Part shown: positions 17,632-26,481 of the stretch, in pieces
Numbering within the stretch: the stretch's first letter is position 1
Layout of the letters: every line of letters starts with the position of its first letter
Source of the DNA: Alphaproteobacteria bacterium
GTDB lineage: Bacteria; Pseudomonadota; Alphaproteobacteria; CACIAM-22H2
NCBI GenBank assembly: GCA_016793165.1
Contig: JAEULA010000015.1
Span: 1 to 46,480, forward strand
DNA: 46,480 nucleotides
Direction: 5' to 3'
The notes under the pieces: generated by a model
Told to the model about the DNA's origin: nothing
Databases searched by the model: none
The model's input: only the letters and a program-made list of their open reading frames with translations
Made by a program: the position numbers and the translations under genes

Positions 17632-18487
17632 GGCCGCCCGCTCGCGGATCGAGGACATGGCTCAGCCGGTCGCCGACGAGATTGACGGACATCACCGCGA
17701 GGAAGAGCGCGAGGCCGGGGAAGATCATGGTCCAGGGAGCGTAGCGCATGAACTCGCGCCCCGCGTTGAGCATCGCGCCCCATTCCGACGTCGGCGGCTG
17801 GGCGCCGAGGCCGAGGAAGGACAGGCTGGCGGTCGACAGGATCGCGCCCCCCAGGTCGAGCGAGGCCAGCACGATCACGACCGGCATCAGGTTCGGCAGC
17901 AGGTGGCGGCGCAGGATGCGCGTCTGGCCGGCGCCGACGGCGCGCGCCGATTCGACGAACTCGCGGCTGACCAGCGACAGCGTCGCCGAACGCACGACGC
18001 GCGCGAAGCGCGGGATGCCGGAGATGCCGACCGCGAGCGCGGCATTGAAGGCGCCGACCCCGAGCACGGCGACGATGAGGATCGCCAGCACGATCGGCGG
18101 GAAGCCGAGCATCACGTCGAGGCAGCGCGTGCCGATCGAGTCCGCGCGGCCGCCGAGGAAGGCGATGGTCATGCCCATGAGCGTGCCGGCGACGAGGCTG
18201 ATGGCGACGGTCAGCAGCCCCACCGCCAGCGACAGCCGCCCTCCGTGCAGGATGCGGCTGAAAATGTCCCGCCCGAAGGAATCGCAGCCGAACCAATTCT
18301 CGGCCGAGGGCGGCGCCAGGCGACGGCAGACGCGGGTCGCGTCCGGATCGAAGGACGTCAGCAGCGGCGCCAGGATCGCGCCGAGGACGAGCACGACGAG
18401 CACAACCAGGCCGATCGCGGCCCCGGGCGCACCCAGCGTCCGCGCGATCAGGCGCCGCGGCGGCAGGACGACGGTCGCGGCGGTCAT
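17624..18487 (-). CDS. Peptide-type ABC transporter permease, DppC type
   Basis: Inner-membrane permease of 287 residues. It has the OppC/DppC N-terminal pattern (one membrane span, then HWFG-like [20 protein letters not shown]), an EAA-like loop ([21 protein letters not shown]), and the conserved [18 protein letters not shown] block near the C-terminus. ATG at 18487 overlaps the previous stop (ATGA). Partner permease is 18484-19407. Confidence 0.94.
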   Translation of the reverse strand: MTAATVVLPPRRLIARTLGAPGAAIGLVVLVVLVLGAILAPLLTSFDPDATRVCRRLAPPSAENWFGCDSFGRDIFSRILHGGRLSLAVGLLTVAISLVAGTLMGMTIAFLGGRADSIGTRCLDVMLGFPPIVLAILIVAVLGVGAFNAALAVGISGIPRFARVVRSATLSLVSREFVESARAVGAGQTRILRRHLLPNLMPVVIVLASLDLGGAILSTASLSFLGLGAQPPTSEWGAMLNAGREFMRYAPWTMIFPGLALFLAVMSVNLVGDRLSHVLDPRAGGRV

Positions 18488-19407
18488 GCGCGCGCCACCC
18501 GGATGCGCGGATCGACGACGCCGTAGATCACGTCGAGCGCGAGGTTGATCAGGATGTACGCGCTGGTCGTGTAGACCACCAGGCCCTGGACCAGCGGGAT
18601 GTCCTTGGTCAGCACCGCGTCGATCAGCAGCGCGCCGAGGCCGGGGCGCGCGAAGACGCGCTCGGTGATCACCGCACCGCCGATCAGCAGCGCGAACTGC
18701 ACGCCGAGCAGCGTGATCGGCGGGATCATCGCGTTGCGCATCGCGTGCTTGGCGACGATGCGCCAGGCCGACAGGCCCTTGGCGTGCGCCGTGCGGATGT
18801 AGTCCTGGGCCATGGTCTCGATGATCGAGCTGCGGATGAGCCGCGCCAGCCCGCCGGCGAGGAAGAGCCCGAGCGTGATGCTCGGCAGGATCAGGGCATC
18901 GATCCCGTCGCCGAGGATCGGCACCCATTCGAGGGTCACGCCGAAGACGTGGATCAGCAGCATGCCGATCCAGAAGCTCGGCATCGAGACGCCGGCCAGC
19001 GCGAGCGACATCGACGACGAATCGATCCAGCCGTGCGGGCGCAGCCCCGCGAGGAGCCCGAGCGCGATGCCGAGCGAGACGCCGACCAGGAGGCCGCCCA
19101 GCGCCAACGACAGGGACGGCGCGACCAGGGCGGCGATCATCTGCGTCACGGGCTGCTTGGTCCGGTAGCTCGTGCCGAGGTCGCCCGTCGTCATCCGGCC
19201 GAGGAAGGCCAGGTACTGCTCGTGGACCGGCCGGTCGAGGCCGAGGCGACGGCGCTCGTTGTCGATCACCTCGTCGCTCGCCGGCGTGCCGCCGAGTGCG
19301 AGCATCACCGGATCGCCGGGGATGAACTGCAGCACGGCGAACACGACCGACCACGTGATGAACAGGGTCGGGATCACGCCGAGGAGGCGGCGGACGTACC
19401 AGGGCAT
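18484..19407 (-). CDS. Peptide-type ABC transporter permease, DppB type
   Basis: Inner-membrane permease of 307 residues. Its N-terminus (MPWYVRRLLGVIPTLFITWS) and FIPGDPVMLALGG block are hallmarks of DppB/OppB. The EAA-like loop is DYIRTAHAKGLSAWRIVAKHA, and the family VFARPGLGALL motif follows. It lies 176 nt downstream of the dimethylformamidase-like gene. Confidence 0.94.
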   Translation of the reverse strand: MPWYVRRLLGVIPTLFITWSVVFAVLQFIPGDPVMLALGGTPASDEVIDNERRRLGLDRPVHEQYLAFLGRMTTGDLGTSYRTKQPVTQMIAALVAPSLSLALGGLLVGVSLGIALGLLAGLRPHGWIDSSSMSLALAGVSMPSFWIGMLLIHVFGVTLEWVPILGDGIDALILPSITLGLFLAGGLARLIRSSIIETMAQDYIRTAHAKGLSAWRIVAKHAMRNAMIPPITLLGVQFALLIGGAVITERVFARPGLGALLIDAVLTKDIPLVQGLVVYTTSAYILINLALDVIYGVVDPRIRVARA

Positions 19408-19522
19408 GTCTCAATCCCCTCCCGCTCCGCGAAGCGTCAGACGAGGGCCGCCTGCGCGCGCGCGACGGCCGGGACGATGGGCGCGTCTGCCCGGGCCACC
19501 CGCGCCGCCGCCGGCCGCCTCG

Positions 19523-19541
19523 CGAACGGCGCTCCCGTTCG
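19523..19541. terminator. Small hairpin in the gap after the dimethylformamidase-like gene
   Basis: CGAACGG (19523-19529) pairs perfectly with CCGTTCG (19535-19541) over a 5-base loop, about 40 nt past the stop codon at 19584. No T-run follows. It may be an mRNA processing or stability stem rather than a terminator, because transporter genes follow on the same strand. Confidence 0.35.
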
Positions 19542-19583
19542 GGTTCGCGGGACCGGAGCGCGATGGGCGTGCCGCGACACCTC

Positions 19584-21740
19584 TCATGCGAACGCCTTCG
19601 GATCCAGGAAGCGCCGGAGGACGTTCGTCGTCAGCTTCGCGCAGGTGTTGGCGTAGCCCTCGGGCGGCAGCGAGCCGACATAGGTCATCGAGCCGACGCT
19701 GAACACCGCGCCGCCGGCGGGCGTCTCGAAGAACAGCATGTCGGCGCAGGACCAGTCCTCGCGCGGCCGCGGATGGCGATGGATCAGCATGTCCTCGTTC
19801 ACCGGGCCGTAGTCGTCGTGGATGACGATGCCCTTGGCGACGATCAGCGCGTTGGGCGGCGTGCCGTAGCGCTCGTCCGCGCTGTCGAGCTCGAACCCGG
19901 CCGCACCGCCGCCCATGAAGCCGCTGTCGCCGAACCGCGCGCCGGGCGCCGCTGCGTTCTCGATCCCCGCGGTCATGAAGGCGACACGCGGATCGCGGAT
20001 CGCGTCGGTGAAGGCATAGGGGAAGCCGAGATGCCGGCCCTGCGCGGAGAAGCCGTTGCCGACCAGGCGATGGGCCGGCTTGCCGATCCGCCGCCACAGC
20101 CCCGCATAGCCGCCGCCGAACTGGTGGTAGCTCTCGCCGACCTCGGTCGCCCAGACGCGGATGCCGCCCTCGGCGCGCCGCAGCTCGATCGCGTGCGGCG
20201 CGTCCGTGCTCGGCTCGGCGCGCCAGTAGAAGCCGTTGCCGCCGAGATACATCAGCCGGCCGCCGCCGCCGAGATAGCGCTCGAGGCCGTCCATCATCCG
20301 CAGCGAGTGGTACTCGGGATGCTGCGCGCAGATCACGACGCGATAAGGCTTCAGCGCGTCGACGCCCTCGGCATGCAGATCGTGGTCGGTGACGACGTCG
20401 TGGGCGATGCCGGCACGGTCGAGCCAGTCGATCACATAGCTGTCGCAGCCGATGCGGCCGGTGCCCGAGCCCTTCGGCACCGGGTCCATCAGGCTGATCT
20501 GGCGCGGGCGCGTGTCGAGCTGCGGGCGCAGCATCGAGACGATCGACACGCCCGAACCGTCCGAGTGGGAGTTGTAGGTCGACAGGCCGAACTGCGGGTT
20601 GAGGTCCGGTGTCTCGGTCAGCGCGCCCCAGGCGATCGCGCGCTCGCGGATCTCCTCGCTGCGCCCCGGCCGTACGAAGCACGAATAGACCTGATAGGTG
20701 AAGGTCGGGACGAGGAACGCGACGTCCGCGGTGCGCGCGCCGCGCGCCGGCCGCACGAAGAACGGGATGTAGTCCTCGCCCGCCTCGTTGCGCACATGCG
20801 CGGCGTAGAATCCGCTGGGCCAGTCCTTCGGGATCTCGAGCGCGAAGCTTTCGGGCCAGCCGCAGTCCCCCATGTCGTCGTCGTGGAAGTGGATCGCGCC
20901 GTACTGCTCGGGCGCGACCTTCCAGTCGTGGACCTCGCCGGTCCAGTTGGAGCCGGTCATGGCCCGGGTCGGGAGGTTCACGAGCTGGCCGTGCGCGGCC
21001 TGCGGGCCGCGATCGACGATCCTCTGGGTCGCGATGCCGACGCTGAAATCCCAGCTTGCGATCGTCGTGCCGTCGAGCTGCGCGATCGTCGGCCGCTCGA
21101 TCTTGCCGTTGCAGAAGGCCTCGGCGACCGCGCCCTCGCGCCGCGCCGCGATCGTCACCCGCGCGACGCCGCCGAGCGTCCCGATCGCCGCATTGCGGGT
21201 CGCCTGCCCGCCGTCGGCGATCGTCCCGACCGGCGCGAGCGGAGTCTGCACGAGCGCGATCGTCCCGGCCGGGGCGTCGCAGCGCGCCTCGAGGGCGTAC
21301 CAGCGCCGCGGCAGCATCGGGCGCCCGACAGCCACGCGCGCCTCGCCGACGCGGAACTCGGCACCGCCGTCAGCCGCGATCGCGAGCTCGATCCGCGTGC
21401 CGCCCGCCTCGAGGCCGAGGATCACCTGACGTCCCTTCGCGGGCGTCGTGGGCCAGATCCGCGCCGACAGGACCAGGCCGCCGGTCGCCGGCAGCGCCAG
21501 CGCGTCGATCGTCGCGCAGCTGCCGGGCCGCGCGCTCCGCGCCTGGCCCGGCTTCCGCCCCGCGAGCCGGTGCGGCATCACGACCTCGCGATATCCGGGA
21601 CCGTCGGGATTGGGGTCTGCGCAGAGATGGCGCACGAAGCGCAACTCGTAGGCGCGATCCGCCGCGCTCGCGACCATGAACCCGATCCGCTCGCCGGCGC
21701 GTGCGCTCCAGCGATCCGTGTAGCCCGTCAACTGATGCAT
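19584..21740 (-). CDS. N,N-dimethylformamidase large-subunit-like protein
   Basis: 718-residue protein related to the beta (large) subunit of N,N-dimethylformamidase, EC 3.5.1.56, which splits dimethylformamide into dimethylamine and formate. An N-terminal beta-rich, LamG/concanavalin-like part (about 1-260) precedes a family C-terminal part with class I amidotransferase-like fold features. The characterised enzyme binds one iron through two Tyr and one Glu. Good candidates here are Y349 or Y352 (TFTYQVYSCF), Y389 (STYNSHSDG) and E476 (QHPEYHS). No small-subunit gene is adjacent. The ATG at 21740 is the first sensible start; the frame upstream is antisense to the divergent binding protein. 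First gene of a peptide-type transporter operon. The real substrate may be another amide. Confidence 0.85.
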   Translation of the reverse strand: MHQLTGYTDRWSARAGERIGFMVASAADRAYELRFVRHLCADPNPDGPGYREVVMPHRLAGRKPGQARSARPGSCATIDALALPATGGLVLSARIWPTTPAKGRQVILGLEAGGTRIELAIAADGGAEFRVGEARVAVGRPMLPRRWYALEARCDAPAGTIALVQTPLAPVGTIADGGQATRNAAIGTLGGVARVTIAARREGAVAEAFCNGKIERPTIAQLDGTTIASWDFSVGIATQRIVDRGPQAAHGQLVNLPTRAMTGSNWTGEVHDWKVAPEQYGAIHFHDDDMGDCGWPESFALEIPKDWPSGFYAAHVRNEAGEDYIPFFVRPARGARTADVAFLVPTFTYQVYSCFVRPGRSEEIRERAIAWGALTETPDLNPQFGLSTYNSHSDGSGVSIVSMLRPQLDTRPRQISLMDPVPKGSGTGRIGCDSYVIDWLDRAGIAHDVVTDHDLHAEGVDALKPYRVVICAQHPEYHSLRMMDGLERYLGGGGRLMYLGGNGFYWRAEPSTDAPHAIELRRAEGGIRVWATEVGESYHQFGGGYAGLWRRIGKPAHRLVGNGFSAQGRHLGFPYAFTDAIRDPRVAFMTAGIENAAAPGARFGDSGFMGGGAAGFELDSADERYGTPPNALIVAKGIVIHDDYGPVNEDMLIHRHPRPREDWSCADMLFFETPAGGAVFSVGSMTYVGSLPPEGYANTCAKLTTNVLRRFLDPKAFA

Positions 21741-21842
21741 CGCCCGTCCCCCGACCCGGCAGCCGTCGCACCCGACAACGACCTCGCCGCGGCCGGCAGT
21801 TTGCCATATCGTCCTCGCACATACAGCAGGAGGGGGACGACG
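21741..21842. promoter_or_regulatory. Divergent control region between the amidase-like operon and a family-5 binding protein
   Basis: This 102-base gap must hold the start signals for two divergent units. A TTGCCA at 21801-21806 could be a -35 box for the plus strand, but no -10 box sits at the right spacing. GGAGG at about 21829-21834 serves the ATG at 21843. No clear operator palindrome is visible. Confidence 0.35.
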
Positions 21843-23459
21843 ATGCGCACTCGCTTTGCCGCGATCGCGGCAGGACTGTTGCTGGCCACGACGGCGCTGG
21901 TCTCGACCGGGACGATCTCCGATGCTCGGGCCCAGACACCCGGCTTGACGATCACCTGGGCCGAGGACGACGGCAGCCCGACGACCTGGGATCCTCGGGT
22001 CACCCAGTCGCGGCACGAGACGCAGCTGATCCTGCAGGTGTTCGACCAGCTGATCGGTTCGGACGAGAACAACGCCTATTTCCCGAGCCTCGCGAAGTCG
22101 TGGGAGATGGCGCCCGACGGGCTCTCGATCACGCTCAAGCTGCGCGATGACGTCTTCTTCCACGACGGCACGAAATTCAACGCGGAGGCGGTGAAGTTCA
22201 CCTTCGACTCGATCCGCGAGCCGAGTCTGGGCAGCCGTGCCGCGATCAACATTCTCGGGCCTTACGCCGGCACCGACGTGATCAGCGAGTACGAGGTCAA
22301 GATCCGCTACACCCGGCCCTATGCCGCGGCCGTCGCATCATTGAGCCAGAACGAGCTGTCGCCCGTGTCGCCGGCGGCGGTGAAGGCCCTGGGCGACGCG
22401 GGCTTCGCCGCGGCGCCGGTCGGCGCCGGCCCCTTCAAGTTCGTGAGCTGGGAGCGCGGCAAGCAGGTCGTGATGGACCGCTTCGACAAGTACAACTGGG
22501 CGCCCGGCTTCTCGAAGCACCAGGGTCCGAGCAAGGTCGCGCGCGTCATCCACCGCTCGATCCCCGATGCCTCGACGCGCGTGGCGGCCCTCGAGCGCGG
22601 CGAGGTCGACATCACCGACTTCACCCCGATCCTGGACATGCGCCGCTTCAGCCAGGACAAGCGCTACAAGACGATCCTGGCGCCGGCCTCGGGCCTGCCC
22701 TTCGGGGTCATGCTCAACTCGCAGCGCGGCGTGTTCCAGGACGTGCGCGTGCGCCAGGCCTTCATGCACGGCTTCGACCGCAAGGCGCTCACCGACGACA
22801 TGTATTTCGGCCTGATCGAGCCGGCCTTCGGCCCGCTGTCGACGACCACGCCGGGCTACTGGAAGGACACCGAGAAGTACTATCCCTACGATCCCAAGAA
22901 GGCGGTCGAACTGCTCGAGGCCGCGGGCTGGAAGATGGGGGCCGGCGGCATCCGCATGAAGGACGGACAGCCGCTGCAGACGACGTGGCAGGTGCTCGCG
23001 GTCGTGCTGCCCGAGGTCGGCGTCGCGGCGCAGGCGGACCTCAAGAAGATCGGGTTCGACGTGAAGGTCGAGACGATCACCGGCGCGCGCTGGGACGAAC
23101 TCGTGTTCACCAACACGCACGAGATCAATCCGCTGCGTTGGATCAACGCCGATCCGAGCCTGCTCGAGATCATGTTCCACAGCCGGAACATCCCGGAGCC
23201 GGGGCGCTTCCGCTTCAATCTCGGCCGCCTCGTCGATCCCGCGCTCGACAAGCAGCTCGAACAGGGTGCCGGCGAGGTCGATCCGGCAAAGCGCGCGGCG
23301 ATCTACGCCGACGCGCAGAAGCGCATCATGGATCACGCCGTCTACTTCCCGATCCACAACCAGGTGAATCCCATCGCCTACCGCGCCAACCGCGCGGGCT
23401 ACCGCATGGCCCGCGCCCAGTGGAACGTCCGCTTCTACGAGGTCGACGAGGTGAAGTGA
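21843..23459 (+). CDS. Extracellular solute-binding protein family 5 (peptide/nickel type)
   Basis: Periplasmic binding protein of 538 residues. A Sec signal peptide with a long hydrophobic core ends at ARA-QT near residue 31. The mature protein shows the family-5 pattern: PTTWDPRVTQSRHETQLILQ near the front, LAKSWEMAPDGLSITLKLR, and FHDGTKFNAEAVKFTFDS. The later VRQAFMHGFDRKAL and DPKKAVELLEAAGW blocks also fit. AGGAGGGGG precedes the ATG. It is divergent from the amidase-like/permease/ATPase operon, which lacks a binding protein, so it is the obvious partner. Ligand not deducible; family members bind peptides, glutathione, nickel chelates or oligosaccharides. Confidence 0.94.
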   Translation: MRTRFAAIAAGLLLATTALVSTGTISDARAQTPGLTITWAEDDGSPTTWDPRVTQSRHETQLILQVFDQLIGSDENNAYFPSLAKSWEMAPDGLSITLKLRDDVFFHDGTKFNAEAVKFTFDSIREPSLGSRAAINILGPYAGTDVISEYEVKIRYTRPYAAAVASLSQNELSPVSPAAVKALGDAGFAAAPVGAGPFKFVSWERGKQVVMDRFDKYNWAPGFSKHQGPSKVARVIHRSIPDASTRVAALERGEVDITDFTPILDMRRFSQDKRYKTILAPASGLPFGVMLNSQRGVFQDVRVRQAFMHGFDRKALTDDMYFGLIEPAFGPLSTTTPGYWKDTEKYYPYDPKKAVELLEAAGWKMGAGGIRMKDGQPLQTTWQVLAVVLPEVGVAAQADLKKIGFDVKVETITGARWDELVFTNTHEINPLRWINADPSLLEIMFHSRNIPEPGRFRFNLGRLVDPALDKQLEQGAGEVDPAKRAAIYADAQKRIMDHAVYFPIHNQVNPIAYRANRAGYRMARAQWNVRFYEVDEVK

Positions 23460-23467
23460 CGACGATC

Positions 23468-23493
23468 GGGGTCAGGGCATCCGCCCTGGCCCC
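23468..23493 (+). terminator. Hairpin terminator after the family-5 binding protein
   Basis: Stem of 11 bp (23468-23478 with 23483-23493, one G-T wobble) around the loop ATCC, starting 9 nt past the stop at 23459. No T-tract follows, so termination may need Rho. Its position before the convergent anmK gene supports a transcript end. Confidence 0.6.
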
Positions 23494-23588
23494 GGTTGCG
23501 GCACGACCGAGACGGCGGTCATACCGTCAGGTCAAGCCGTGCCAGCGTCGACGGGTCCAAGGCGAGTAACGGCCCTACCCAATCGCGT

Positions 23589-24725
23589 CTACCCCGGGCG
23601 GTGGAGCATGCCGCCCGTCATCGGCTTCGGCACGCCCGTCGTCGTCGGCACGCTCAAGGGCAGGCCGCGGAGCGAGCGCACGGCGAGATAGCCGAAGCAC
23701 TGCGCCTCGATGAAGTCGCCGTCCCAGCCGACCGCCTCGACGGGATCGACGGCGACGCCGAGTCGCTTCGCCAGCGCGCGCATGAAGAAGCCGTTGCGCC
23801 GGCCGCCGCCGGTGACGAGCCAGCGCGTCGGCGCGCGCGGCACGTGCCGGAGCGCATCGGCGACGGACTCGATCGTGAAGGCCGCGAGCGTCGCCGCGCC
23901 GTCGACGAGGCCGAGATTCTCGACGACGCGCGCCCGCGCGTGGAAGTCGTTGCGGTCGAGCGACTTCGGCGCGGGCAGCGCGAAGTAGGGATGCGCCATC
24001 AGCTCGGCCAGGAGCTTCGAGTCGACCTGGCCCGAGGCCGCGATCGCGCCGTCGGCGTCGTAGGGCGCGCCGGTGTGGCGCAGGATCCAGTCGTCGAGCA
24101 GGGCGCTCGCGGGGCCGGTGTCGAAGGCGATCGTCGTGGCATCGTCGATGTAGGTGACGTTCCCCACGCCGCCGAGGTTGAGGACCATCAGCGGCAGCTG
24201 GAGCTTCGCCGCGGCGGCCAGCGCGCGATGGTAGAGCGGCGCGAAGGGCGCGCCCTGCCCACCTGCCGCGACGTCGGCATGGCGGAAGCGGTCGACCGTC
24301 GCGATGCCGAGCCGCCGCGCGACCTCGGCGCCCGACCCGAGCTGGCGGGTGAAGCGGCGCTCCGGACGGTGCAGGATCGTCTGGCCGTGCAGGCCGACGA
24401 GCGCGATGTCGGCCGGCCGCATCCCGTTCGCCCGCATGAATTGCGCGATCGCCTCGGCGTGCGACTCGCTCACAGCCGCGTCCGCCTCGGCGAGCGGCGC
24501 GTGCTCGGCGCGCTGCGCGTCGGCGGCGATGGCCAGCAGTTCGCGCCGCAGCGCCGGCGGATAGGGATAGGTGTGGCCGGGCCCCGTCCGGACCGCGTTC
24601 TCGCCATCGGTCTCGACGACGGCCACGTCGATGCCGTCCATCGAGGTGCCGCTGATGACGCCGATGGCCCGGCGGATGCCGGGGCCGGACGGCGGGGTCG
24701 GGGTGGCGGTCGAACTTGCGGGCAT
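23589..24725 (-). CDS. anmK: Anhydro-N-acetylmuramic acid kinase
   Basis: 378-residue cytoplasmic kinase that opens the 1,6-anhydro ring of anhMurNAc and phosphorylates it to MurNAc-6-phosphate during cell-wall recycling. Family motifs: GVISGTSMDGIDVAVVE near residue 21-37, VGLHGQTILHRP near 109-120, DRFRHADVAAGGQGAPFAP (substrate Asp and Gly loop), NLGGVGNVTYID, FDTGPASALLDDW, and C-terminal VTGGGRRNGFF. The start at 24725 has AGG about 5 nt upstream; the longer frame would run into the divergent promoter. Length is normal. No murQ or nagZ gene is in the window. Confidence 0.95.
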   Translation of the reverse strand: MPASSTATPTPPSGPGIRRAIGVISGTSMDGIDVAVVETDGENAVRTGPGHTYPYPPALRRELLAIAADAQRAEHAPLAEADAAVSESHAEAIAQFMRANGMRPADIALVGLHGQTILHRPERRFTRQLGSGAEVARRLGIATVDRFRHADVAAGGQGAPFAPLYHRALAAAAKLQLPLMVLNLGGVGNVTYIDDATTIAFDTGPASALLDDWILRHTGAPYDADGAIAASGQVDSKLLAELMAHPYFALPAPKSLDRNDFHARARVVENLGLVDGAATLAAFTIESVADALRHVPRAPTRWLVTGGGRRNGFFMRALAKRLGVAVDPVEAVGWDGDFIEAQCFGYLAVRSLRGLPLSVPTTTGVPKPMTGGMLHRPG

Positions 24726-24754
24726 CGGGACCTGCCTGGTGTGGGGAGCCCGCC

Positions 24755-24784
24755 TTGAGACCTTGCGGGACGCGCGGGTACTAT
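24755..24784 (+). promoter_or_regulatory. Sigma-70-type promoter for the binding protein at 24820
   Basis: TTGAGA (24755-24760), an 18-base spacer and TACTAT (24779-24784) form a good vegetative promoter, 36 bases upstream of the ATG with GGGAGG between. It lies in the gap divergent from anmK. Confidence 0.6.
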
Positions 24785-24819
24785 GAACGTCCGCGCTCAT
24801 TTCCGGGAGGACTCACACG

Positions 24820-26319
24820 ATGCGCAACACTCTTCGCGCCGCGGCCACGGCCGCCGCGCTGCTGCTGGCGTCGACGGCCCACGCCCAGCTGCTCGAGATC
24901 GGCTTCGACCAGTCGCCCGCGGGGCTCGATCCCCATATCGCGACCGCCTTCTCGACCTTCGCGATCATCAACGGCACGATCTACGAGGGACTGACCCGCG
25001 TCGACAAGGACCTGCGCCTCGCGCCAAGCCTTGCGGAGTCCTGGACGATCAGCCCGGACGGCAAGACGTACCGCTTCAAGCTGCGCGGCGGCGTCAAGTT
25101 CCACAACGGCGCCTCGATGGAGGCCGCCGACGTGGTCGCCACCTTCGATCGCGTCATGAGCAAGGACATCGGCTCGCCGCTCGCCAGCCGCTTCACCGCG
25201 ATCGACAAGGCGAGCGTCGTCGACGCCGCGACCGTCGAGCTGACGCTCAAGGAGCCCTCGGCCCCGCTGCTCACCTCGCTCGCCACGCTGGCGATCGTCC
25301 CGCGCACGATGCAGGCCGACAAGGAGAGCCTGCAGAAGCAGCCGGTGGGCACCGGCCCCTTCAGCTTCGCCGAGTGGCAGCCCAACAGCTTCATCCGTCT
25401 CGCCAAGCATGCCGGCTACTGGGAGGCCGGGCTGCCGAAGCTCGACGGCCTGAAGTTCAATCTCGTGCCGGAATCCGCGACGCGGCAGGTCGGCCTTTCG
25501 AGCGGCACCTATTCGCTGCTGCCGAACATCGACGCGGCGACGGCGCTGCAGCTGCAGGGCAAGCCCAATGTCAGGATCGTCGAGACGCTCGAGCTCGCCT
25601 ACACGCTGGTCGGCTTCAACACCTCCAAGCCGCCGTTCAACGACCCGCGCGTGCGCGAAGCCGTGAACTACGCCCTCAACCGCGCCGAGATCGTCGCCGC
25701 CGCGCAGTTCGGCAAGGGCGTGCCCGGCGGGCCCCTGTCGCCGGCGCTGAAGGACTGGGCGACCGACACCAAGGAGTTCGCGTGCTACGCCCACAACCCG
25801 GCCAAGGCGCGCGAGCTGCTGAAGGCGGCAGGCGTCGCCGAGCCCGTGGCGATCACGATGAACGTGCTGCCGCGCCAGGACATCAAGGACGTCGCGCAGG
25901 TCGTGCAGGCCCAGCTCAACAACGCGGGCTTCAAGGTCGAGCTCAAGAACCAGGAGCTCGGCCAATTCATCCAGGACTGGCGCAACTCCAACTTCGACAT
26001 GTTCGCCTCGACCAATGCCGGCAGCCCGGACCCGGACGACTATTTCTTCCGCACCTTCCGGACCGGCGGCTCGACCAACGTGTTCAAGTACTCGAATCCG
26101 AAGGTCGACGACCTGCTCGACAAGGCCCGCGCGACGAATGACGCCGCCCAGCGCAAGGCCATGTACGCGGAGGTGCAGAAGACGCTCGCCTGCGACGGGC
26201 CTATCGCGCACCTGACCTACGGCCAGCTGTTCTCGGCGCTGCGCACCAACGTGCAGGGCTACGAGATCATGGCAAACCGCTCGCTCTCCTACCTGCGCGA
26301 GGCCAGCCAGGCGAAGTGA
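24820..26319 (+). CDS. Extracellular solute-binding protein family 5
   Basis: Periplasmic binding protein of 499 residues. Sec signal peptide (MRNTLRAAATAAALLLASTAHA) with cleavage before QLLEIGFD. Family-5 pattern: SPAGLDPHIATAFSTFAIIN, LAPSLAESWTISPDGKTYRFKLR and VKFHNGASMEAADVVATFDR. Later blocks are VREAVNYALNRAEIV and NPAKARELLKAAGV. GGGAGG and a clear promoter lie upstream. It shares an operon with permeases 26482-28259 and the acetyltransferase but no ATPase; it is only a distant relative of the binding protein at 21843. Confidence 0.94.
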   Translation: MRNTLRAAATAAALLLASTAHAQLLEIGFDQSPAGLDPHIATAFSTFAIINGTIYEGLTRVDKDLRLAPSLAESWTISPDGKTYRFKLRGGVKFHNGASMEAADVVATFDRVMSKDIGSPLASRFTAIDKASVVDAATVELTLKEPSAPLLTSLATLAIVPRTMQADKESLQKQPVGTGPFSFAEWQPNSFIRLAKHAGYWEAGLPKLDGLKFNLVPESATRQVGLSSGTYSLLPNIDAATALQLQGKPNVRIVETLELAYTLVGFNTSKPPFNDPRVREAVNYALNRAEIVAAAQFGKGVPGGPLSPALKDWATDTKEFACYAHNPAKARELLKAAGVAEPVAITMNVLPRQDIKDVAQVVQAQLNNAGFKVELKNQELGQFIQDWRNSNFDMFASTNAGSPDPDDYFFRTFRTGGSTNVFKYSNPKVDDLLDKARATNDAAQRKAMYAEVQKTLACDGPIAHLTYGQLFSALRTNVQGYEIMANRSLSYLREASQAK

Positions 26320-26325
26320 GCCCGG

Positions 26326-26360
26326 CCCCCTCCGGTCGCGCACGGCGCGATCGGAGGGGG
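26326..26360 (+). terminator. Strong stem-loop between binding protein and permease genes
   Basis: A 15-bp stem (26326-26340 with 26346-26360, one G-T wobble) with a five-base loop begins 6 nt after the stop codon. No T-run follows. As an intra-operon stem it probably protects the abundant binding-protein mRNA or attenuates permease expression. Confidence 0.65.
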
Positions 26361-26481
26361 ACCGCCAGGCGGCGGAGCGGATGAGCGCGACTTCGGAAGC
26401 CGCCCTCGTCCCGACCGTCGCCGGCGGCGGCATCCCACCTGGCCGCGCAGGGGCGCGGAACGGAGGGAACCGGATCTCCCC

